Positions 1-7,925 of a stretch of DNA of 48,951 nt are shown here, in pieces (positions within the stretch are counted from its first letter, which is position 1; the number at the start of each line of letters is the position of its first letter). The notes beneath the pieces were generated by a model, which saw only the letters and a program-made list of their open reading frames with translations, did no database searches and was not told the origin of the DNA. Source of the stretch: Duganella sp. Leaf126. Its GTDB lineage: Bacteria > Pseudomonadota > Gammaproteobacteria > Burkholderiales > Burkholderiaceae_D. The stretch is taken from positions 44,824-93,774 of the forward strand of contig NZ_LMNW01000006.1 of the NCBI RefSeq assembly GCF_001423125.1, read 5' to 3'. The position numbers and the translations under genes were made by a program.

Positions 1-359
<359 letters not shown>

Positions 360-480
360 TTAATCAAAAATAGCATATAGCGCAAATCGCCGTAGCACAG
401 TTGGCGCACGATCATCAACTCATGTCCACTCGAATCGTGGGCCTACTGCTCTCCCGAGCAATATCGTTTGCGGGGATTTC

Positions 481-1683
481 ATGACGCTCTACAAAATCGG
501 CGGCGATACCGTCGAAAAAGGCGCCGACAATTTTGAGACGCTGCTCGCCGCTGCTTATGGCGCCAGGCAACGTCCGAAATGCCTGTGCCTCCCAGACGGG
601 ATCGACATGTACGTCGCCCGCATCGACGAGCGCTACGTCATCAAGCGCATGCCCTACTCCGCCGACGACCACGATGCCGCTTGCCCCTCGTACGAGCCGC
701 CCCCGGAGTTGTCAGGGCTTGGCGAGGTACTCGGTTCGGCCATCATCGAAGTGCCCGACCTCGACGCCACGACCTTGAGGCTGCAGTTTGCGCTCACCAA
801 GTCGGGCGGCCGTGCAGCACCCAAGCCTGGCGAGGGTGACGCTGACAGCGTCAAGACAGACGGCAAGAAACTGTCGCTGCGCGCCCTGCTGCACTTCCTG
901 TGGGAGCAAGCGGGCTTTCACAAGTGGTCGCCCGCCATGCACGGCAAGCGCAATTGGGCCGTGCTGCGCAAGTACCTGCTGCAAGCGGCCCGGCATAAGC
1001 AGGTGAAAGGTCACGACCTCTCGGATCTGTTGTTTATCCCGGAGCCGTTCACGCTCGAACGCAAACAGGCCATCGCGCATCGGCGTACGGCCCAACTGGC
1101 GCAAGTCGCTGAAATAGGCGGCCATCAGGGCCAGCGCAGGCTGATGGTGCTGATCGCAGAGGTCAAGGATTTTGCGCCGTCCCGTAACGGGCACAAACTC
1201 GTCGCCCGGCATTCGGCGGACTTCCCCTTCATGCTGGGGCCGGGCATGCACGAGCGCCTGCTCAAACGCTTTGACCAGGAATTGAGCCTGTGGCAGAGCA
1301 TCGACGGCACCCACCTGGTCACCATCGCGACGTTCGGCGTCAACCAGGCCGGCGTGGCGACCGTCGAAGAAATGGCCTTGATGGTCACCACCGATAACTG
1401 GCTGCCGTTCGAGAACCGCGCGGAAAAAATCCTGATCGACATGCTGGCCGCCGATGGCAGGCGGTTCCTGAAAGGACTGCGTTACAACCTGCCGCAGAAC
1501 CGGCCGCTCGCCACTGCCGTGCTGGCAGATACGAAGCCGCCGATCGCGATGTACATTCCACCACCGGGCAGTAGCGACGACTATACGGCGGCGCTGGCAG
1601 AGCTCATCGATGGCAGCAAGATGGCTGCCTGGGTATGGCACCCGGAGTCCGGCGAGATGCCGCCCATAGCACGATCGGCGTGA
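481..1683 (+). CDS. DUF1173 family protein
   Basis: A 400-residue soluble protein that I recognise as DUF1173, a family of unknown biochemical function found mainly on conjugative plasmids and ICEs of proteobacteria. No signal peptide or membrane segment is visible. Conserved-looking blocks include LRALLHFLWEQAGFHKWSP (about residues 131-149), a region around RNWAVLRKYL, and ENRAEKILIDML in the C-terminal third. The ATG at 481 has a GGGGAT purine stretch just upstream. It stands alone, about 390 bp before the transfer operon. Length is normal for the family as I know it. Its role in transfer or maintenance is not established. Confidence 0.75.
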   Translation: MTLYKIGGDTVEKGADNFETLLAAAYGARQRPKCLCLPDGIDMYVARIDERYVIKRMPYSADDHDAACPSYEPPPELSGLGEVLGSAIIEVPDLDATTLRLQFALTKSGGRAAPKPGEGDADSVKTDGKKLSLRALLHFLWEQAGFHKWSPAMHGKRNWAVLRKYLLQAARHKQVKGHDLSDLLFIPEPFTLERKQAIAHRRTAQLAQVAEIGGHQGQRRLMVLIAEVKDFAPSRNGHKLVARHSADFPFMLGPGMHERLLKRFDQELSLWQSIDGTHLVTIATFGVNQAGVATVEEMALMVTTDNWLPFENRAEKILIDMLAADGRRFLKGLRYNLPQNRPLATAVLADTKPPIAMYIPPPGSSDDYTAALAELIDGSKMAAWVWHPESGEMPPIARSA

Positions 1684-2073
1684 AGCCTGTCGATGGGGCG
1701 ATCCCTTGCTAATCGTCCCATAGCCCGCGCCGCTCCATCACCTCTAGCGACGTTCGCCTGTCCGTAATTCTGAAGCCTCATCACTGCTGGAAGTGCTGAC
1801 TCGTCCGCCTCAAGCGGTGCCTGATTTGGTCCTGCAAGCCCCCCCCACACCGCAATCCCACTGAAAAATTTCCTCAAAAATAGGACCTGACCGCTAGCAG
1901 TCGAACCCTTCGCTGTAAAGGCTGAAGTCGCCTGCCATGACTTCCATCAAACACAAATTTCAACCCTCCAAATTATCTTGACGCGCAAATTTAAGTGATC
2001 AAAACTGGCTGTCAATGCGAGCTTTTATACGAAACTTATTGCTCGACGCAAAACAATAAGCGGGAGACACAAG
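1684..2073 (+). promoter_or_regulatory. Non-coding leader of the mating-pair-formation operon
   Basis: There is no credible gene in these 390 bases. The last 100 bases become AT-rich. A TTGACG at 1978-1983 is followed after 17 bases by a poor -10 (AAAACT, 2001-2006), and a TTTATAC lies at 2024-2030. A GGGAG ribosome site sits before the ATG at 2074. This is the only sizeable gap ahead of the 19-kb tra operon, so the operon promoter is probably here, but I cannot place it firmly. Confidence 0.3.
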
Positions 2074-2559
2074 ATGCGCCCGAATTTCCAAAACGCAAAG
2101 GATGGGCAGGGATTTCTGCCCGGCCGCTTCCTTGTGGCCGCCCTCCTTCTCACCAGTGCCGCTTGTACAAACGCGAAGGAAATTCCTCGCCAGTGCTTCG
2201 ACGACGCCGGCAAGCGGTTCGTTTTGCCCCGCCCCGACATCCTGCGCGCACTTGCCCAGCAAGAGTCATCTGGCGCATGTATCGCACGTCATCCCGTCAA
2301 CAGCAACGGCACCTACGACATCGGCTGCATGGGCATCAACAGCAGCTGGCTCCCGACGCTGCATCGCCAGTTCGGCATCACCGAGCAAGACCTGCTTGAA
2401 CCCTGCACCAACGTCCACGTGGGCGCATGGATCTTCGCCAAGAACCTGCGCCGCTTCGGCGACACCTGGCAAGCCGTAGGCGCCTACAACGCAGCGAGCG
2501 AATCCAAACGGATGGAGTACGCATGGAAAATCTACAGACACTTGAACGCAGCGCGCTGA
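2074..2559 (+). CDS. VirB1-like lytic transglycosylase
   Basis: A 161-residue exported peptidoglycan hydrolase, expected to open the cell wall for the conjugation machine. The N-terminus has a hydrophobic signal (FLVAALLLTSAAC, residues 19-31) whose Cys could be a lipobox. The transglycosylase signature follows: ALAQQESSGACIARH, with E69 of QQESSG the likely catalytic Glu of SLT (GH23) folds. Then come DIGCMGINSSWLPTL and the C-terminal AVGAYNAASESKRMEYAWKI typical of VirB1/TrbN/PilT-type enzymes. It is the first gene of the operon and overlaps the next by 37 bp. Length (161) is normal for a conjugation-type LT. Confidence 0.85.
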   Translation: MRPNFQNAKDGQGFLPGRFLVAALLLTSAACTNAKEIPRQCFDDAGKRFVLPRPDILRALAQQESSGACIARHPVNSNGTYDIGCMGINSSWLPTLHRQFGITEQDLLEPCTNVHVGAWIFAKNLRRFGDTWQAVGAYNAASESKRMEYAWKIYRHLNAAR

Positions 2560-3161
2560 TTGCGTGCCTGGCGGCCTCGCTGTGCGCGTGCGCTACATCC
2601 GCATGGCCGCCAGTGACTGCTACGGCGCCGCGCGCGGCAGCACTGCCCGCGCCACGTTTCGACATCACCCAGGTTGGAGCTGGCCAGAGCACGCGGTACG
2701 TGTACTGCGCCATGCCTTCCTGCCCCGTGCCGAGCGTGAAGACAGCTGTTCTGCCAGCGCCGACAGCGACGCCCGTCAACCCCGTGGCCGCCGGCATTGG
2801 GGACAAGAAGGACGTGAAGCTGACCGTCGATATCAGCTTTCCCTTCAATTCTTCGCGGGTAAGCGATGCAGACCGGGATGCGTTGATCGATGCTGCGCAA
2901 GCACGTCCACAGTCCCGCGTCGAGATTACCGCCCGCTCGGATTTCGTTGGACCGCCTGCCGGACAGCATGCCGTCATCGCGGCCCGCGCCAAGGCGATGC
3001 GCAGCATCGTCGCGCACCAGGCTCCCGGCGCCCAGATCATCGAGCGCCAAGAGGTCGCCGCTCCACGCCCGGTTGCACGCGCCGAACAGGCCATGCAGCG
3101 GCGGGGAACGGTACGTTTTCCTCCCCCTGCTGATGTCCACATGAAAGGAAATGCAAAGTGA
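2523..3161 (+). CDS. OmpA-like C-terminal domain lipoprotein
   Basis: A 212-residue protein. I start it at 2523, where an ATG is preceded by GGAG; a longer reading frame upstream is only overlap with the transglycosylase gene. The N-terminus (LIACLAASLCACATS) looks like a lipoprotein signal with Cys as the first mature residue. After a Pro/Ala-rich linker, residues about 95-190 resemble an OmpA/MotB peptidoglycan-binding domain: VDISFPFNSSRVSDADRDAL, then VEITARSDFVGP and ARAKAMRSIV. It would tether an outer-membrane complex to the cell wall. Its place between the VirB1-like enzyme and pilin genes suggests a role near the pore, which is inference. The next gene overlaps by 4 bp. Confidence 0.65.
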   Translation: MENLQTLERSALIACLAASLCACATSAWPPVTATAPRAAALPAPRFDITQVGAGQSTRYVYCAMPSCPVPSVKTAVLPAPTATPVNPVAAGIGDKKDVKLTVDISFPFNSSRVSDADRDALIDAAQARPQSRVEITARSDFVGPPAGQHAVIAARAKAMRSIVAHQAPGAQIIERQEVAAPRPVARAEQAMQRRGTVRFPPPADVHMKGNAK

Positions 3162-3481
3162 ACACAATCGTCCAACACCGCTCGCCCCTGGTGAGCAAAC
3201 GTCATCTGAGCGTGGCGCTGACACTGGCGGCAATCACGATACTGATGAGCAGCGCCCACGCGGGCGTGACCGGTACCGAATTCCAGGAAACCTACGACCT
3301 GATCGTCGGCTGGGCCAAGGGCTACCTCGGCAAGATCTTTGCCATCGCGGCCTTCCTGATCGGCGCCGGCTTTTCCGCCGCCCGCCAGAACCCGATGCCG
3401 GCCATCTTCGGCCTGGTCCTGGCGCTGATCATCGGTTTCGGTCCGTCCCTGATCGAATCCATCCTGACCGCAGTTGTTTGA
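3158..3481 (+). CDS. traA: F-type conjugative pilin precursor
   Basis: A 107-residue prepilin. A long leader ends in SSAHA, a signal-peptidase type site around residue 36, leaving a mature subunit of about 71 residues that starts GVTGTEFQETYDL. The mature part has two hydrophobic helices (about residues 57-71 and 81-104) separated by a short polar turn with SAARQNPMP, the usual F/VirB2 pilin layout. F TraA has a leader of similar size (51 residues) and a 70-residue mature pilin. No maturation factor TraQ and no acetylase TraX are visible in the window. It is translationally coupled to the preceding gene (ATG within the overlap). Confidence 0.85.
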   Translation: MNTIVQHRSPLVSKRHLSVALTLAAITILMSSAHAGVTGTEFQETYDLIVGWAKGYLGKIFAIAAFLIGAGFSAARQNPMPAIFGLVLALIIGFGPSLIESILTAVV

Positions 3482-3490
3482 GGTGACGCC

Positions 3491-3775
3491 ATGGATTTCG
3501 CCATCCCCACCAAGCACGACGAGCCGCCCAAGATGTTGTGGTGGGACTTCGACCAGACCATTATTTTCATGATCGGCGTGGTGTTCGGCATTCTGTCTGG
3601 CTTTCTGCTGCTGGGGGTGGTGATCGGCGTGTGGTGCGCACGCTGGTACAGCAAGAAGAAAGCCGGCAAGCACCGCATGTACGTGGTCCACATCATGTAC
3701 TGGTACCTGCCCAGCGAGATTGTGTTTCCGTTTCCCTCGCTGCCGCCATCGTCCGCCCGTGAATTCATAGGCTGA
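3491..3775 (+). CDS. traL: F-type T4SS protein TraL
   Basis: A small 94-residue inner-membrane protein with TraL family features: an N-terminal DFAIPTKHDEPPKMLWWDFD block and a hydrophobic segment (residues about 24-47) followed by a charged CARWYSKKKAGKHRM stretch. The C-terminus, MYWYLPSEI, matches the WYLPS motif of TraL. F TraL is 91 residues. It takes part in pilus assembly, presumably with TraE and TraC at the inner membrane. Nine bases separate it from traA, and two bases from traE. Confidence 0.9.
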   Translation: MDFAIPTKHDEPPKMLWWDFDQTIIFMIGVVFGILSGFLLLGVVIGVWCARWYSKKKAGKHRMYVVHIMYWYLPSEIVFPFPSLPPSSAREFIG

Positions 3776-3777
3776 CC

Positions 3778-4359
3778 ATGGACAAGCACTCCTACCTCGG
3801 CCAGCTCTCGGATGAGCAAAACAAGAACCGCACGCTGCGCTGGATGCTGGCGGGCTGCATCGTCGCCATCATCATCCTGGCAAGCACGGTGCTCGCGCAG
3901 ACCGGCGAAACCAAGACCGCGTTCGTGCCGCCGGAAATCACGCGCCCTTTCTGGATCAGCAGCGAAGACGCCTCGCAGTCGTACTACGAAGACCTCGGCC
4001 AGTTCATCAACGGCCTGTCCCTGAACGTCACGCCCGAAACCGTCAAAACCGCGTGCAGGCAGTACCTGACCTACGTGCTGCCGCGCGACCGCGACACGTA
4101 CAAGAAGCGCTGCGACCTGCAGGAGATGCGCGTCAAGCGCGATGGATCGAGCTCGATGTTCTCGGTCAGGGAAATCAACACGGACATGCGCAACCGCCGC
4201 GTCGCAATAACAGGCGACCTGGTCACCATCGTTTCAGGCAAACCCTTTCCGCCGCGCCGCCAGTCCTACGTGATCGACTTCGTTCACGCCGGCGGCCGGT
4301 TCTACATCACCAACCACCACGAGGCAGACAACGATGATCCCTTCGCTGAAAAAAAATAG
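3778..4359 (+). CDS. traE: F-type T4SS protein TraE (VirB8-like)
   Basis: A 193-residue bitopic inner-membrane protein. A short cytoplasmic N-terminus (MDKHSYLGQLSDEQNKNR) is followed by one membrane helix (about residues 22-40) and a periplasmic domain with YYEDLGQFINGLSLNVTPE, the TraE/VirB8 fold signature. F TraE is 188 residues. It is thought to be a periplasmic scaffold contacting TraB and TraK. The gene overlaps traK by 26 bp, and the C-terminal tail (NDDPFAEKK) lies in that overlap. Confidence 0.9.
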   Translation: MDKHSYLGQLSDEQNKNRTLRWMLAGCIVAIIILASTVLAQTGETKTAFVPPEITRPFWISSEDASQSYYEDLGQFINGLSLNVTPETVKTACRQYLTYVLPRDRDTYKKRCDLQEMRVKRDGSSSMFSVREINTDMRNRRVAITGDLVTIVSGKPFPPRRQSYVIDFVHAGGRFYITNHHEADNDDPFAEKK

Positions 4360-5083
4360 TCGCACTGCCCGCGCGTCGGTGGCCGTGGTGATAGCACTGG
4401 CGACTGCGCTGGCGTTGTCCTGCGCCCAGGCCAAGGCCGTCCAAATCGTCGAAGGCGGCGACGGCAGCACCCTCTATGCCAAGCTCTCCAAAAAGGAAAT
4501 GACGCGGCTGGCGGTCGATCACGGCCGTGTCGCCTCGCTGCGCGTGCGCGAAGGAGAACTGGGTATCGACGCCGACGAGGAAACCGGGCAGGTCTTCCTC
4601 ACGGTGCCGGACGGCGCCAGCAAACCGATTAACGGCTTCCTGACCACGGATGCTGGCAATACCTACACCCTGGTCCTGCAGATCGTCGATGCGCCAGCCG
4701 ACTCGATCATCATCAAGCAACCGAGGCAGCGTAGCGCCCTGGCCCGCAACGACTTCAAGTCCGGTGCCTACGACAAGGCGATCAAGCGGCTCATCGGCGT
4801 GATGGCCGGCGACGAACTGCCCGAGGACATCGAGGTGACGCAGGTAGGCCGCAAGCTCGACCTCTGGCAGGAGGCGTCGATGCTGCTCGAAACAAGGTAC
4901 AGCAGCGGCGACATGGTCGGCGAGCGCTACGTTCTCGCCAATGTCTCGCAAGCGCCGATGGTGCTCGATGAACGGGAATTCTACCGCCCGGGCGTACACG
5001 TGATCGCGCTCGACCAGCTCAACCTGGCGCCGGAGGCCTCAACCCGCCTGTACATCATCCGCAGGAAGGCCCAACATGAATAA
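4334..5083 (+). CDS. traK: F-type T4SS secretin-like protein TraK
   Basis: A 249-residue exported protein; TraK is the VirB9 counterpart in the outer-membrane core complex with TraB and TraV. A signal peptide covers about residues 1-34 (ending SCAQAKA). The mature part begins VQIVEGGDGSTLYAKLSKKE, the usual TraK opening, and continues with GQVFLTVPDG and a beta-rich C-terminal domain (VLDEREFYRPGVHVIAL). F TraK is 242 residues. The first ATG in frame lies inside the traE end, a compact arrangement expected for translational coupling. Confidence 0.9.
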   Translation: MIPSLKKNSRTARASVAVVIALATALALSCAQAKAVQIVEGGDGSTLYAKLSKKEMTRLAVDHGRVASLRVREGELGIDADEETGQVFLTVPDGASKPINGFLTTDAGNTYTLVLQIVDAPADSIIIKQPRQRSALARNDFKSGAYDKAIKRLIGVMAGDELPEDIEVTQVGRKLDLWQEASMLLETRYSSGDMVGERYVLANVSQAPMVLDEREFYRPGVHVIALDQLNLAPEASTRLYIIRRKAQHE

Positions 5084-6374
5084 GCCCTCTCCCACCACGC
5101 GTGCGCGGCGCAGGCAGTACGTTCTGCTGGGCGGCGTACTGCTCGGCATCCTCGCCATCGCGTCCGTCGGTGTCTACTTCACCTCCGATACGGCGCCGAA
5201 GGCAGGCGTCACATCCAAGGCCGACATCAAGACCAAGAGCTACATCGCGCCCGGCGACAAGGTCGATCCGCAAGATGCCTGGCGCGGCGTCTCGGATTCC
5301 CGCCTGGCCTCAATGGAGGCCAAGCTGGCGATACTGGAAAACGAGAACCGCATCCTGACCGCGCGCGGTGCCGGCAGCAGCTCGCGAGACAACGCGGCAG
5401 GCAAAACACCCGAACAGACGCCGGAGAAAATGAGCGACGCCGACCTTGACCGGCGCTTGGCCGAATACGAGAAGAAGATCGACAAGACGAACAGCGGCTA
5501 CCCGGCCGGCACGCCCTCGGCACCGGTACCCGGGCAGACACCAACAAAGCCAGCACCGCAAGCAGCGAAAGCGCCAGGTCAAAAGCCACCCGGCCAAGGT
5601 GGCAGGAACGCGGCGTCGCCACCCATTGGCGGCATCCTGACCGTAAAACTCGGTCGAGGCCCGGAGTCGGTGCACGGTGCAGGTCCCGCTTTGGCGGCTG
5701 CGGCCAATTCGCCAGACTCCAAAGCAGCGCGCAAGACCGCGCAGAACTATCTGCCCGCCGGCATGTTCGGCCAGGCCGTTCTGCTCTCCGGTCTTGACGC
5801 ACCGACCGGAGGCCAGTCGCAGTCCAACCCCCACCCGGTGCTGCTGCAATTGCACGACCTGGCGGTGCTGCCGAACCGCTACCGCTATGACTGGGCGCAG
5901 TGCCTGATCACGGGCGCCGGCTACGGGGACCTGAGCAGCGAACGCGGTTACATCCGCACCGAGTCGCTGTCATGCGTGTCGAAAGACGGCAACGTGCTCG
6001 ATGTACCGATCAAGGGCTACATCGTCGGCGAGGACGGCAAGGCCGGCATGCGCGGGCGCCTGGTCAGCAAGCAGGGACAGGTGCTGGGCAATGCGCTGTT
6101 GGCCGGCGTGGTGGCGGGGATCGGTACAGGGCTGGAGCGATCGTCGTCGGTGCAGTCGGTGTCCCCGCTGGGATCGACCAACTCGATCAAGCCGGGCCAG
6201 GAGTTTCAGTCGGGGATAGGCAGCGGCGTTGGCCGGGCGCTCGATCGCCTCGCCACGTATTACATCCAGCTCGCAGAAAAAATGTTTCCAGTCATCGAGA
6301 TCGACGCCGGTCGCGTGGTCGATATCGTCCTCACTCAAGGAGTTAAAGTCGATGTCGACCCTGAACACGAATAG
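5076..6374 (+). CDS. traB: F-type T4SS protein TraB (VirB10-like)
   Basis: A 432-residue protein spanning the envelope. One membrane helix near residues 15-35 follows a basic N-terminus. Next come a coiled-coil stretch (LASMEAKLAILENENRIL), a Pro/Ala/Gln-rich periplasmic linker (about residues 145-185), and the VirB10/TrbI beta-barrel domain from about residue 225. That domain includes YRYDWAQCLITGAGYGDLSS, ESLSCVSKDG and the antenna-like hydrophobic LGNALLAGVVAGIGTGLE. F TraB is 475 residues. It overlaps traK by 8 bp and the DsbC-like gene by 23 bp. Confidence 0.9.
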   Translation: MNKPSPTTRARRRQYVLLGGVLLGILAIASVGVYFTSDTAPKAGVTSKADIKTKSYIAPGDKVDPQDAWRGVSDSRLASMEAKLAILENENRILTARGAGSSSRDNAAGKTPEQTPEKMSDADLDRRLAEYEKKIDKTNSGYPAGTPSAPVPGQTPTKPAPQAAKAPGQKPPGQGGRNAASPPIGGILTVKLGRGPESVHGAGPALAAAANSPDSKAARKTAQNYLPAGMFGQAVLLSGLDAPTGGQSQSNPHPVLLQLHDLAVLPNRYRYDWAQCLITGAGYGDLSSERGYIRTESLSCVSKDGNVLDVPIKGYIVGEDGKAGMRGRLVSKQGQVLGNALLAGVVAGIGTGLERSSSVQSVSPLGSTNSIKPGQEFQSGIGSGVGRALDRLATYYIQLAEKMFPVIEIDAGRVVDIVLTQGVKVDVDPEHE

Positions 6375-7299
6375 CACCCGCGCGCGCGTGCTGCTAACCA
6401 TGGCTGCATTGCTGGCCAGCTGCGGCGCCGCAGGCGACGCTCCAGATTGCGCTGCAGGCGCCGCCCAAGATTACGCTGTCGCCGCCGCGCCCGATTACGC
6501 TGCCAGTGCCGCGCAGGATGACGCTACCGGCGCCGCTGCTGCCGCGCTGCACGCTGCCCATGCCGACCCGGCCAAGGCGGCCGAGAAGGTCGATACCGCA
6601 GAAACGGCGGAGGCGGCAATGCGCCAGTTGCTGGCGCAGCGCTACCCGTCCACCACCTTCGGCGCCATCGCCCGCACACCAGTGCCAGGGCTATGGGAAG
6701 TATGGATGGGTTCCAACGTCGCCTACATGACCGACGAAGGCAGGCACTTCATCTTCGGCCACTTGTACGACATGCAGACCCAGACCGACCTGACCGCAGC
6801 GAGCAAGAACGCCACACTGCGGCAGGATCAACCTGACCGCCCCCGGCTCGCCTTCCAGGAACTGCCGCTGGCAGACGCCATCAAGACCGTGCGCGGCAGC
6901 GGCGCGCGCCAGCTGGCCGTGTTCTCCGATCCGCACTGCCCGTATTGCCGGCAGCTGGAACAGGAGCTCGCAAAACTGGACAACGTGACGATCTACACCT
7001 TCCTGTTTCCGCTCGCCTCGCTGCACCCGCAGGCGACCGCAGTGGCGCAAGCAATCTGGTGTCAAGCAGACCGTGCTGTCGCATGGCGCGATTTCAACCA
7101 GACGGGCAAGCCGCCCAAGTCGGCCAAACCGGCCAAGTCGCTCAGTTCGATAGCGTGCAGCACGCCCATCGCCCGCAACGTGGCCCTGGCAGAGCGGTCA
7201 GGCATCAGCGGCACGCCGTACATCCTGTTTGCCAACGGCGGCAGCGCCGCCGGTGCCATGTCCGCTGCCGAACTTGAAGCGCGCCTGGCGCGCCCATGA
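6352..7299 (+). CDS. DsbC-like disulfide isomerase lipoprotein of the transfer operon
   Basis: I start this 315-residue protein at the ATG at 6352 because AAGGAG sits 9 bases upstream; the frame is open earlier only as traB overlap. A signal ending LLASC (Cys24) suggests a lipoprotein. Residues about 26-65 are an unusual Ala/Asp repeat. A DsbC-type dimerisation region follows (AMRQLLAQRYPSTTFGAIAR), then a thioredoxin-fold domain with active site SDPHCPYCRQ (C196, C199) and the cis-Pro region SGISGTPYILF. Such isomerases sit in SXT/IncA/C transfer operons and are expected to shuffle disulfides in Cys-rich TraU, TraN and TraV. The mature N-terminal repeat is the odd part. Confidence 0.85.
   Translation: MSTLNTNSTRARVLLTMAALLASCGAAGDAPDCAAGAAQDYAVAAAPDYAASAAQDDATGAAAAALHAAHADPAKAAEKVDTAETAEAAMRQLLAQRYPSTTFGAIARTPVPGLWEVWMGSNVAYMTDEGRHFIFGHLYDMQTQTDLTAASKNATLRQDQPDRPRLAFQELPLADAIKTVRGSGARQLAVFSDPHCPYCRQLEQELAKLDNVTIYTFLFPLASLHPQATAVAQAIWCQADRAVAWRDFNQTGKPPKSAKPAKSLSSIACSTPIARNVALAERSGISGTPYILFANGGSAAGAMSAAELEARLARP
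6427..6546 (+). repeat. In-frame tandem 24-bp degenerate repeat (5 units) in the DsbC-like gene
   Basis: Five consecutive 24-bp units encode AAGDAPDC, AAGAAQDY, AVAAAPDY, AASAAQDD and ATGAAAAA. The eight-residue period preserves reading frame, with an A-rich first part and a D-x end. The repeat lies just after the predicted lipid-modified Cys and so would form an extended spacer between the outer membrane and the enzyme domain. Confidence 0.8.
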
Positions 7300-7312
7300 A
7301 ACGGAGACTGCC

Positions 7313-7924
7313 ATGAATTCAAACCTCATCTGGCCATTGCTGGCAATCGCGCTGCTACCGGGATGCCTGTCCATGACAGGCCTGACCGGAAACGAGAAGT
7401 TCGCGTGTAAGGCGCCCGACGGTGTTTCGTGCACATCGGTCAGCGGCGTTTATGCCAACGCCCAGCAGAACAATCTGCCGGCCCTGCAGTCTTCGGCGCG
7501 CGCTGCTGCGAAGGCGCCGGAGCCGGCCGCTGCGACGGATGGTGCACCCGTGCGCCCGGGCACCTCGGCATTGCCCGTCCTCGCCGCCGGCATGCCGATC
7601 CGCAGCCAGCCGCGCATGCTGCGTGTCTGGATCGCGCCGTGGCGCGACGAGGACGATACCCTGCACGACCAGTCCTACCTCTACGTGATGATCGACCCCG
7701 GGCAGTGGCAGGTGGAGCATAGCCGCGCCGCCACCGTGCAGAGAACCATGCGGCGCCTGCAGCCGCTGGGCGCTGCGCGCACGCCAGCAATCGGTGCAGG
7801 CTCTCCAGTAAGCGGCACAGCAAGGGGAACGGCAGCCGGCCAGCTGGCCAACGTGCGCGACGACGCCAGTGCGCAGCAATCAGCGCGCGACGCAGCCGTT
7901 GTTCCAGGCGATCCGGGAGACTGA
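7313..7924 (+). CDS. traV: F-type T4SS lipoprotein TraV
   Basis: A 203-residue outer-membrane lipoprotein, the VirB7 counterpart that anchors TraK and TraB. The signal ends LLPGC, a clear lipobox (Cys19). The mature N-terminus SMTGLTGNEKFACKAPDGVSC carries the two spaced cysteines typical of TraV. A second recognisable block is MPIRSQPRMLRVWIAPWRDE, followed by LHDQSYLYVMIDPGQW. The start at 7313 follows a weak GGAG. F TraV is 171 residues, and the extra length here is a Gly/Ala/Ser-rich tail. One base separates it from traC. Confidence 0.9.
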   Translation: MNSNLIWPLLAIALLPGCLSMTGLTGNEKFACKAPDGVSCTSVSGVYANAQQNNLPALQSSARAAAKAPEPAAATDGAPVRPGTSALPVLAAGMPIRSQPRMLRVWIAPWRDEDDTLHDQSYLYVMIDPGQWQVEHSRAATVQRTMRRLQPLGAARTPAIGAGSPVSGTARGTAAGQLANVRDDASAQQSARDAAVVPGDPGD

Positions 7925-7925
7925 C

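Noticed and set aside
2378..3691. Long minus-strand open frame across the OmpA-like, TraA and TraL genes
   Set aside because: Arg/Ser/Ala/His-rich, no ribosome site, and covers well-supported plus-strand genes in GC-rich DNA.
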